Notes under the pieces: model-generated
Databases searched by the model: none
What the model was told of the DNA's origin: nothing
The model's input: only the letters and a program-made list of their open reading frames with translations
In this document: in pieces, positions 34,622 through 41,151 of the stretch
How the letters are laid out: each line of letters begins with the position of its first letter
Numbering within the stretch: position 1 is the stretch's first letter
Made by a program: the position numbers and the translations under genes
Source: Amycolatopsis oliviviridis
Lineage (GTDB): Bacteria > Actinomycetota > Actinomycetes > Mycobacteriales > Pseudonocardiaceae
Length of the DNA: 64,000 bases
NCBI RefSeq assembly: GCF_014654365.1
Contig: NZ_BNAY01000014.1
Coordinates: forward strand, 85,016 to 149,015
Direction: 5' to 3'

Positions 34622-34687
34622 AGAGCAAGGGACCTTTGCTGTCGTTAGTTAGTGCGCTAACGAACGCTAGCAAAGGTCCCTTGCTCT
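34622..34687. repeat. Family E palindrome, copy E1, probable terminator
   Basis: 66 bases: outer arms AGAGCAAGGGACCTTTGCT and the inverse, inner GTTAGTTAG/CTAACGAAC arms around TGCG. It starts 12 bases after the flavoprotein stop. The gap 34611-34930 also contains family A copy A5 and a small dyad; 34688-34775 shows nothing else. Confidence 0.88.
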
Positions 34688-34775
34688 CCCGGGCGCCTGC
34701 CGTCTCCCTGACGCCTCCCTCGCCGACGCAATGAACCTCAATAACCCCAGTAACCTCGCACGTCACGACGGGTGC

Positions 34776-34826
34776 GCGTGAAGGCCCCCTTCACGCGGCT
34801 CAGCCGAGGAAACTCGCCCTTCACGC
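34776..34826. repeat. Family A hybrid palindrome, copy A5
   Basis: The left arm is GCGTGAAGGCCCCCTTCACG, the core CGGCTCAGCCGAG, and the right arm AAACTCGCCCTTCACGC. The arm mismatch is the same as in A3. Confidence 0.8.
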
Positions 34827-34835
34827 CAGGCCCAA

Positions 34836-34890
34836 GTACATGAAGGGGTCCTTCACAGAGCCAGGCGCAAGCAAGGGGACCTTCATGTAC
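34836..34890 (-). repeat. Inverted repeat after the sensor kinase gene
   Basis: Perfect 11-base arms GTACATGAAGG and CCTTCATGTAC flank a 33-base spacer containing a partial GGTCC/GGACC pair. It lies 40 bases past the kinase stop and may be its terminator. Confidence 0.55.
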
Positions 34891-34930
34891 CACCAGACCA
34901 CAGCGACAAAGCGCGGAAGCCGGCAAAGCC

Positions 34931-36220
34931 TCAGTGCGGCACCCAAAGCGTCACCCGCGTCCCCCGCCCCGGATGCGAATCGATCGTCCCTCGGCCGCCC
35001 ACCTCCGCCAGCCGCGCCATGATCGACTGGCTGATCCCGAACCCCGGCGGCCGCTCCAGCATGCTGAAGCCGGTCCCCTGATCCCGCGCGATGACCGCGA
35101 TGCCGCCGTCGCTCTCTTCGACGCGAAGCACGACCTGCTTCGTCCCGGCGTGCTTCACGGTGTTTCGGAGCGCTTCGCGGACAGCGTCACGGATGGCGGT
35201 CCGGCGCGCGTGCGAGAGGCGGTAGTCCTCTTCGGTCTCGGCCGCGACGAGCTGGGTGCGGAGGCCGTCGCGCGCCATTTCGGTGGCGACTTCGGCGAGG
35301 TCCGCGGCGAGTCCGCGGGACGACGGCGCGTCCGGGCCGACCAGTTCCCGGCGGAGTTCGGCGGCCTGCGCCCGCGCGGTCGCGCGCAACTCCGTGAGCC
35401 GTTCCGCGGCCGCGGAATCGTCGTCCGGCGCCTCCAGTCCCATCGCTTCCAAGGCCTGGAGGACGCTGTCGTGCATGACCCGCTGGGTCCGCAGGCGTTC
35501 GGCGCGCTGCCCTCGGCGCATCCCGATCCCCAGCGCGAACCGGGTCCCGACGCCGAGCAGGATCAGGATCCCGGCCGTGGTCACCACCGCCACGACGAGC
35601 GCGACCATGCACCCCACCGACCGGCTCACCGCGAGCGGATGGTCGAGCGGGAGCCCGCCGATCCAGGTCAGGAACGCCCGGAACGGGAAGGCGGCGATCA
35701 GCAACACGAAGGCGGCGGGCAGTCCGAACGACAGCGTCCACAGCGCCACCGTCCCGACGATCCACGTCCACGCGACGTCGATGGCGAACGGCTGGATCTC
35801 GGTCGGCGCGGCCACGGCCACGATCGTCGTGAGCACCACGCCCACCACGAGATCCGCGTACATCAGCCGCCCGGACGTCTTCGCCCGGACCCCGCGGCCG
35901 CGCACCACCCACCAGACGGCGAAGACGTTGAGCAGCACCGCGAAGATCGTCGTGCCGAGCACCGGGACGATCCCCGCCGAGCCGTTCGAGACCGCGAAAC
36001 CGATGTACACCTTGGGAAACGCGGCCACGCGATAGAAGATCGGGCCCAGCGCGGAGTAGCGGATCGCGCGCATGAGCATCGAATCCGCGGAATCTTCGCG
36101 ATAGCGCCAGTCCGGAACGGAGTCGGGATCGGGTGCTTCGTCGGCGGGGCTGGCGCCCAGCACCGAAGAGCCCTTTCTCAACATCGCGCGCACGAAAGTG
36201 ACCGATTGAGACTCGGACAT
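34931..36220 (-). CDS. Orphan membrane sensor histidine kinase (HisKA_3-like)
   Basis: 429 residues. About six hydrophobic helices between residues 60 and 235 form the sensor part, with no large extracytoplasmic domain. The phosphoacceptor helix follows (RVMHDSVLQALEAMG, His250), then an HATPase domain with N-box REALRNTVKHAG, DQGTGF and GFGIS motifs. The HD pair after the histidine places it with NarL-partner kinases. No response regulator is encoded within several genes on either side, so its partner is unknown. It may sense a membrane signal directly. Confidence 0.88.
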   Translation of the reverse strand: MSESQSVTFVRAMLRKGSSVLGASPADEAPDPDSVPDWRYREDSADSMLMRAIRYSALGPIFYRVAAFPKVYIGFAVSNGSAGIVPVLGTTIFAVLLNVFAVWWVVRGRGVRAKTSGRLMYADLVVGVVLTTIVAVAAPTEIQPFAIDVAWTWIVGTVALWTLSFGLPAAFVLLIAAFPFRAFLTWIGGLPLDHPLAVSRSVGCMVALVVAVVTTAGILILLGVGTRFALGIGMRRGQRAERLRTQRVMHDSVLQALEAMGLEAPDDDSAAAERLTELRATARAQAAELRRELVGPDAPSSRGLAADLAEVATEMARDGLRTQLVAAETEEDYRLSHARRTAIRDAVREALRNTVKHAGTKQVVLRVEESDGGIAVIARDQGTGFSMLERPPGFGISQSIMARLAEVGGRGTIDSHPGRGTRVTLWVPH

Positions 36221-36275
36221 CCGCCGCCCTCCCGTGCGTCCGATGCGTCGAGATTGGCAAAGCGGGCTGACCGCG

Positions 36276-37085
36276 TCAAGACGGCCGAATGCGCAGTTCC
36301 GCGACGAGAAGTTTCACCAAGGCGCCGAGACGCTGACGTTCGGGCTGCAGGGTCGGGACGCCGGCGGCTTCCAGCGGTGCCGCGGTCACCGGTCCGACGC
36401 ACGCGCACAGCACCGGACCTCGCAAAGCGGCGAGAAGGTCCTCGCGCCGTGAGCCCGCCAGGGTCAGCAGATTCGCCGCCGCCGGCGCGGAGGTGAAGGC
36501 CAAAGCGCGTACCCGGCCGGAGATCACGCTTTCGACGAGTTCGTGCACAGGTTCGACATCGGCGGGCGAAAGCCAGCGATACGGCTGTGCCTGGACGACG
36601 TCCGCGCCCGCGTCCCGCAGCAGTCCGGTGAGTTCGGGCAGCAGGGTGCCGTGCAGCTGGACGGCGACCCGTTCCCCGCGGACCCCGGCGTCGCGCAAGC
36701 CCTCGAACAGTTCCGCGTTGCTCTCTTCGGGCGCGGAGAATTCCTCCCGCAGCCCCTCACCCCGCACCGCGCCGGCCGCTTTCGGGCCACGCACGAAGAT
36801 CCGTGACGCCGACAGTCGTTCCAGCAGCGGTTCGCGCAGCCCCCAGCCTTCGGCCGCCGAAAGCCAGCCGCGGAACCCGGCGCCGGTGGTGACCGCGGTG
36901 AAGCCGACCGGTCCGGCCAGCACGGCGTCGGTCGCCGCCCGCAGTTCGGTGTCGTCGGGCAGGGGAACGATGCGGATGGTGGGCGCGTGCAGCACGGTCG
37001 CGCCGTGCCGTTCCAGCGCGCCGATGAAGTCGTCGGCCCGCCGCTCCGCGGTGATCCCGATCGTGATTCCGGCCAGATCAGCCAT
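36276..37085 (-). CDS. HemD-like protein (uroporphyrinogen-III synthase fold)
   Basis: 269 residues with the two-lobed HemD fold: GITIGITAERRADDFIGALE, VTTGAGFRGWLSAAEGWGL, then FTSAPAAANLLTLAG and CACVGPVTAAPLEAAGVPT. It may cyclise hydroxymethylbilane to uroporphyrinogen III, or it may be a non-catalytic sensor. It closely resembles the HemD part of the fusion protein at 39704-40807 but lacks the DNA-binding domain. Its start overlaps the end of the WYL regulator by eight bases, an unusual partner for a haem enzyme. No other tetrapyrrole gene is adjacent. I left the symbol empty because the catalytic role is uncertain. Confidence 0.85.
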   Translation of the reverse strand: MADLAGITIGITAERRADDFIGALERHGATVLHAPTIRIVPLPDDTELRAATDAVLAGPVGFTAVTTGAGFRGWLSAAEGWGLREPLLERLSASRIFVRGPKAAGAVRGEGLREEFSAPEESNAELFEGLRDAGVRGERVAVQLHGTLLPELTGLLRDAGADVVQAQPYRWLSPADVEPVHELVESVISGRVRALAFTSAPAAANLLTLAGSRREDLLAALRGPVLCACVGPVTAAPLEAAGVPTLQPERQRLGALVKLLVAELRIRPS

Positions 37086-38046
37086 ATCGCGCGCCCATCC
37101 TCCTGATCTCCTCCGCCAGCCGCTCACGCAGATCCGCCGGTTCGAGCACTTCGAGGTTCCCGCCGAAGCGCAGCAGTTCGCCGACGGCCGATTCTCCCGG
37201 TTCCACGGGCAGCTCCATCGTCAGCCAGTCGTTTTCATCCGGTTCGGCGTCCGCTTCCCGCAACGCCCGCGCCCCGACGGCCCCGAGGTAGAACGGCAGC
37301 AGTATGCGGGCGTGCTCGTTCAACCGGACCACCGCCGTCCGCGAGTACATCCGCTTTTCGAACTGCTCCGACCACTCCCGCCAGTAGCGCGCGAGATCGA
37401 AGTCGGACGGCCGTTCGAAGGTCTCGCCGAGTTCTTCGAGCTCTTCGATCCGGGAGACGCGGTAGGTCCGGTCGGTCCCGTCGCACCGCGCCGCGAGGTA
37501 CCAGTTCCCCGCCTTGAGGATCAAGCCCAGCGGTTCGAGGACGCGCTCGACCTTCCGCTGCCCCCAGCGTTCGTACCGGACCTTGATCCGCCGCCCGTGC
37601 CAGACCGCGTCGGCCAGTTCGGACAGTCGCGGCAGGCTCTCGATCCCGCGATGCCAGCCCGGGACGTCCAGGTAGAACCGCTCGGAGATCTTGCTCGCCC
37701 CCGCGCGCAGCTCCGCGGGCATGGCCGCGTGCAGTTTGAGCTGTGCGGCGGCGAGGACGGTGCCGAGCCCGAGTTCGGAGGCCGCGCCCGGAAGACCCGC
37801 CAGCGAAAGCGATTGCGCCTCTTCCTCGGTCAGCCCGGTCAGCCGGGTGCGATAGCCGTCGACCAGCTGGTAGCCGCCGGTGCGCCCGCGATCGGCGTAC
37901 ACCGGGACTCCGGCCGCGGACAGCGCCTCGACGTCGCGGTAGACCGTCCGGACCGACACCTCCAGCTCCGCCGCCAGTTCCTCGGCCGTCATCCGGCCGC
38001 GGTTCTGCAGCAGGAGGAGGACCGACAGGAGCCTGCTCGCGCGCAT
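37078..38046 (-). CDS. WYL-domain transcriptional regulator (YafY-type)
   Basis: 322 residues: N-terminal winged helix (RMTAEELAAELEVSVRTVYR), a linker (GYQLVDGYRTRLTGLTEEEA), and the WYL ligand-binding domain (PLGLILKAGNWYLAARCDG), ending in a WCX-type C-terminal domain. It is divergent from a DUF3224 gene across a 60-base gap with three CTGACA direct repeats, so it probably controls both directions. The pairing of a YafY-type regulator with DUF3224 recurs in actinobacteria, as recalled. The HemD-like gene is translated directly after it. Confidence 0.92.
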   Translation of the reverse strand: MRASRLLSVLLLLQNRGRMTAEELAAELEVSVRTVYRDVEALSAAGVPVYADRGRTGGYQLVDGYRTRLTGLTEEEAQSLSLAGLPGAASELGLGTVLAAAQLKLHAAMPAELRAGASKISERFYLDVPGWHRGIESLPRLSELADAVWHGRRIKVRYERWGQRKVERVLEPLGLILKAGNWYLAARCDGTDRTYRVSRIEELEELGETFERPSDFDLARYWREWSEQFEKRMYSRTAVVRLNEHARILLPFYLGAVGARALREADAEPDENDWLTMELPVEPGESAVGELLRFGGNLEVLEPADLRERLAEEIRRMGARYG

Positions 38047-38064
38047 GACTCCAGTATCCCCTAA

Positions 38065-38096
38065 AACCTGACACAACCTGACATGTATGGCTGACA
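38065..38096. promoter_or_regulatory. Candidate WYL-regulator operator (three CTGACA direct repeats)
   Basis: AACCTGACA occurs at 38065-38073 and again at 38075-38083, one helical turn apart; GGCTGACA follows at 38089-38096. They occupy the centre of the divergent gap between the WYL regulator and the DUF3224 gene. Confidence 0.5.
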
Positions 38097-38106
38097 GGGT
38101 GAACCC

Positions 38107-38502
38107 ATGAACGAGTTCGCCGTGAAGAACTGGGAAGAAGTCATCGTCAGCGGTACCGATGGCGGGCCGCGAGTGGCCTACGCGCATGCCACGTTCGGCT
38201 ACAGCGGGGTGATCGAAGGTGAGTCGATCCTCGACTACCTGCTGTACTACGCGGGTGAGGGATACGACGGCAACGGCACGACGGCCCCGGGCTTCGAACG
38301 TTTCGAGGGCAGCGTGGACGGGCGCAAGGGCAGCTTCGTGATCAAGCACGACACCGGTTTCGACGAGAAGGGCTTCGCCTCGACGTTCGAGGTCGTCAAG
38401 GGCTCCGGAACGGGTGAACTCGCCGCGCTCACCGGGACTGGCACCACTTCGGGTGCCCTCGGTGCACCGGCGATGTCGTACACGCTCGACTACTCGCTTT
38501 AG
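38107..38502 (+). CDS. DUF3224-domain protein
   Basis: 131 residues, a small beta-rich protein with the family's alternating pattern: YAHATFGYSGVIEGESILDY, FEGSVDGRKGSFVIKHDTGF, then a second half ending AMSYTLDYSL. The fold is allene-oxide-cyclase-like by family knowledge; the biochemical role is unknown. No signal peptide. It is probably the main target of the divergent WYL regulator. GGGTGA precedes the ATG. Confidence 0.88.
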   Translation: MNEFAVKNWEEVIVSGTDGGPRVAYAHATFGYSGVIEGESILDYLLYYAGEGYDGNGTTAPGFERFEGSVDGRKGSFVIKHDTGFDEKGFASTFEVVKGSGTGELAALTGTGTTSGALGAPAMSYTLDYSL

Positions 38503-38511
38503 GGAGGACCT

Positions 38512-39630
38512 GTGCTCGAGGTCGACCGCGAGCAGGTGCTCGCGTACCGGATCGCCGCCCATGGACTGCACCGGGAGGAGACGGATCCGGCCGCGGCGGC
38601 CGTGTTCGACCTCGGGCTGCAGGATTCCGTGCGGGACACCGCCCTGCTGGGCCTCGCCGCCCGGGTCGACGGCGATGTCACGCCCGAGGTCTGGGACTAC
38701 GAACGCTTCGTGCTCGCGTGGACGCATCGGGGCGCGCCGCATTTCCACCGCCGCGCGGAACTGGACGCGATCCGGGCCGCCCTCGTGCCGCTCGACGAGA
38801 AGGACGCGATGGCCCGGATCCTCTGGCAGCGCAAGCAGGTCGAGGCCGCGGGCATGTCCGCGACGGACGCGCTGTTCACCGCGGCGAAGGCGATCCGGAA
38901 GGTCGTCACCGGGGTTCAGACCAAGGGCACGGTCAGCGGTGCGGTGACCGAACTGATCCCCGACGGCCTCTCGTACGCCTGCCGCGGCTGCGGGGTCGTG
39001 CACATCTACGAGCAGCTGATGCGGGTCGCGTCGATCCATGCCGGGGTCCGGCTGGAGGCGGGCGCGACCCCGGCGACGCTGGCCCCGCTGGAAAAGCGGG
39101 GCGCGCTCAAGACGAGCCCGGACGCCAAGGCGGCGGCGCGCGTGATCGAGGGTTACCTGCGGATCAACGGGCCGGCCGCCCCCGGTGACGCCGCCGCGTA
39201 CGTCGGGACGACCCGCGCCGGGGTCGACGCGATGTGGCCGGACAATCTGGTCGAGGTCCGGGTCGACGGCAAGAAGGCGTTCCTGCCGGAAGACCGGGTG
39301 GCGCTGCTGGAGAACCCGCCGGAGCCGGATGTGGTGCGCCTGCTGCCGCCGCTGGACCCGTTCGTCCAGGCGCGGGATCGCGCGGTGGTGGTGCCGGACA
39401 AGGCCAGGCAGAAGGAGGTCTGGAAGATCCTCGGCAGTCCCGGCGCGCTGCTGGCCGAAGGCGAGATCGCCGGTGTGTGGCGGGCCAAGGCGAGCGGGAA
39501 GAAGCGGCTCGACTTCACCGTCGCCGCGTTCGACGCGCTCCGCCCGGCCGTGCGGAAGGCGGCCGAGGAGGAGGCCGCCCGGGTCGCCGCCGCCCGCGAG
39601 TTCCCGGACCACCGCGTCACCTTCTCCTGA
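38512..39630 (+). CDS. Winged-helix DNA-binding protein, AlkZ/HTH_42 family
   Basis: 372 residues with three tandem winged-helix-like segments characteristic of the AlkZ (YcaQ) group: VLAYRIAAHGLHREE, the central DALFTAAKAIRKVVTGVQTK, and the C-terminal LLPPLDPFVQARDRAVVVPD. Family members are DNA glycosylases for bulky or crosslinked adducts, although many actinobacterial relatives are uncharacterised. The usual catalytic Gln-x-Gln/Asp cannot be placed with confidence by eye. The GTG at 38512 follows AGGGAGG and starts nine bases after DUF3224, so the two form an operon. Confidence 0.85.
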   Translation: MLEVDREQVLAYRIAAHGLHREETDPAAAAVFDLGLQDSVRDTALLGLAARVDGDVTPEVWDYERFVLAWTHRGAPHFHRRAELDAIRAALVPLDEKDAMARILWQRKQVEAAGMSATDALFTAAKAIRKVVTGVQTKGTVSGAVTELIPDGLSYACRGCGVVHIYEQLMRVASIHAGVRLEAGATPATLAPLEKRGALKTSPDAKAAARVIEGYLRINGPAAPGDAAAYVGTTRAGVDAMWPDNLVEVRVDGKKAFLPEDRVALLENPPEPDVVRLLPPLDPFVQARDRAVVVPDKARQKEVWKILGSPGALLAEGEIAGVWRAKASGKKRLDFTVAAFDALRPAVRKAAEEEAARVAAAREFPDHRVTFS

Positions 39631-39636
39631 CCTCTC

Positions 39637-39699
39637 ACGTTTCGTCCTCTGAATGCGGTCCTTGCGCGTGCAACTACCGCATCCAGAGGACTAAATGCG
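39637..39699. repeat. Family D palindrome, copy D4, probable bidirectional terminator
   Basis: 63 bases: ACGTTTCGTCCTCTGAATGC, inner GGTCCTTGCGCGTGCAACTACC, right arm GCATCCAGAGGACTAAATGC. It fills the gap between the AlkZ-like gene and the last gene of the nitrate operon. The outer arms carry several mismatches. Confidence 0.88.
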
Positions 39700-39703
39700 G
39701 GGA

Positions 39704-40807
39704 TTACGGGTCGACGGCCAGGCGGTAGCCCCGTTTCACCACCGTCTGGACGGGCTTCGGCGACCCCAGCGAACTCCGCAGGCGTCCGATGGCGGTTTCG
39801 ACGGCGTGCTCCTCGCCGCCATCGGGCAACGCGGAGATCAGTTCCCGCCGCGAGAACACCCGCCCCGGGGACTCCGCCAGCGCCCGCAGCATCGCCATCG
39901 GCGCGGGCGCGATGTCACACCACTCCCCGTCGACCAGCGCCGCCTGACCGCGCAGTTCGATACTCCGCCCGCCTGCCGTCAGCCGCGGGGAACGGGCTTC
40001 GAGCGCGTCGGACACCGTCCGCGCCAGCGCCCCGATCCGCGACCGCGCGGGCTGGACCGTCGGGATCCCGAGCGCGGCCAGCGGTGCCGCGGTGATCGGT
40101 CCGACGCACGCCGCCACGACCCGCTTTTCCAGCGCCCGCACGATTCCCGGCAGCCGTCCGGTCCGCTTCGCCACCGCCAGCAGGGACGCGACGGCGGGCG
40201 CGCTGGTGAACGGCAGCGCGTCCACCGAACCGTCGAGGACGGCGTCCAGCAGCCGGTCCAGCGGCCCGGGATCGGCCGGGCCGACCCAGCGATAGACCGG
40301 GACCTCGATCACCTCCGCGCCCGCGGCGCGCAGACTGTCCACGAAGTACGGAAGCGGCTCGCCGTGCAGTTGCACCGCGATCCGCTGACCGTCCACACCG
40401 GACTCAAGAAGATGCCGCAGCACCTCGGCGTTGCTCTCCGACGCGGGCGAGTAGTCCTCCGACAGACCGGCCGCGCGGATCGCGCCCTTGGCCTTCGGGC
40501 CACGCGCCAGCAGCGAAGAGTTGCCCAGTCGCTCCAGCAGTTCCTCCCCCAGCCCCCAGCCTTCGGCCGCCTCGACCCAGCCGCGGAAGCCGATCCCGGT
40601 CGTCGCGACGACGGCGTCGACCCGTTCTTCCAGCAGGCGTGCCGTCGCGGCGCGCAGTTCGGTGTCGTCGGCGAGCGGCACGATCCGGATGGCCGGGCCG
40701 TAACGCACGGTCGCACCCTTACGCACGAACAGCGCGCCGAGCTCGTCCGCTCGCCGCGCCGCCGTGATCCCGATGACGAAGCCCGCCAGGGGCGGCACTT
40801 CCGTCAC
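39704..40807 (-). CDS. HemD-like / OmpR-type DNA-binding fusion regulator
   Basis: 367 residues. Residues about 1-260 are a HemD fold (GFVIGITAARRADELGALFV, VATTGIGFRGWVEAAEGWGL, AACVGPITAAPLAALGIPT). Residues about 275-367 are a winged helix of the response-regulator C-terminal type (FSRRELISALPDGGEEHAVE, TVVKRGYRLAVDP). There is no receiver domain. M. tuberculosis Rv0260c has this architecture. The gene closes the nitrate operon with a GTGA overlap to nirD, so it may sense a tetrapyrrole linked to sirohaem supply and control nitrite reduction. That role is inference. It is a paralogue of the HemD-like protein at 36276. Confidence 0.9.
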   Translation of the reverse strand: MTEVPPLAGFVIGITAARRADELGALFVRKGATVRYGPAIRIVPLADDTELRAATARLLEERVDAVVATTGIGFRGWVEAAEGWGLGEELLERLGNSSLLARGPKAKGAIRAAGLSEDYSPASESNAEVLRHLLESGVDGQRIAVQLHGEPLPYFVDSLRAAGAEVIEVPVYRWVGPADPGPLDRLLDAVLDGSVDALPFTSAPAVASLLAVAKRTGRLPGIVRALEKRVVAACVGPITAAPLAALGIPTVQPARSRIGALARTVSDALEARSPRLTAGGRSIELRGQAALVDGEWCDIAPAPMAMLRALAESPGRVFSRRELISALPDGGEEHAVETAIGRLRSSLGSPKPVQTVVKRGYRLAVDP

Positions 40808-41151
40808 GGGGAAGCCTCGACCTCCACCACACCCCCGGTGACCCGCACCCCGTACGCCGTGACCGAAACCCCTTCGGCGTCGAGACATTCGCCGGTCCGC
40901 AGGTCGAACCGTTCCTTGTACACCGGGGAAGCCACGACGGGGACACCGCCCGCGTCGCCGACGATCCCACGCGAAAGCACCGCGGCGCCGCTGACCGGGT
41001 CCAGATTGGACAGTGCGAACCACCGGTCGTCGGGCAGCCGGAAGATCGCCACCTGCACACCGTCGTCGAGCAGGGCGGCCACACCGGACCATTCGGGGAC
41101 GGCACCGGCCGCGCAGACGGCGGTCCAGGTGCGCTCGATCGAGGTCGTCAC
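40804..41151 (-). CDS. nirD: Assimilatory nitrite reductase small subunit
   Basis: 115 residues with a Rieske-like beta fold (VQVAIFRLPDDRWFALSNLD, SPVYKERFDLRTGECLD) but no CxH/CxxH cluster ligands, as expected for NirD rather than a true Rieske protein. It should associate with NirB to reduce nitrite to ammonium. It is flanked by overlaps on both sides: ATGA with nirB and GTGA with the HemD fusion. Confidence 0.94.
   Translation of the reverse strand: MTTSIERTWTAVCAAGAVPEWSGVAALLDDGVQVAIFRLPDDRWFALSNLDPVSGAAVLSRGIVGDAGGVPVVASPVYKERFDLRTGECLDAEGVSVTAYGVRVTGGVVEVEASP

Noticed and set aside
34650..34670. GTTAGTTAG...CTAACGAAC in family E as further IdeR or ROK operators
   Set aside because: The half-site resembles TTAGGTTAG, but the sites lie between convergent stops and are always embedded in GAGCAAGGGACC arms, so they are part of the repeat.
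36276..37085. Naming the HemD-like gene hemD
   Set aside because: It lacks haem-gene neighbours and is co-translated with a WYL regulator, so a biosynthetic role cannot be assumed.
37078..39612. 844-residue frame running from the WYL regulator through the complement of DUF3224 and the AlkZ-like gene
   Set aside because: Only the last 322 residues are a real protein; the rest is antisense to well-supported genes on the other strand.
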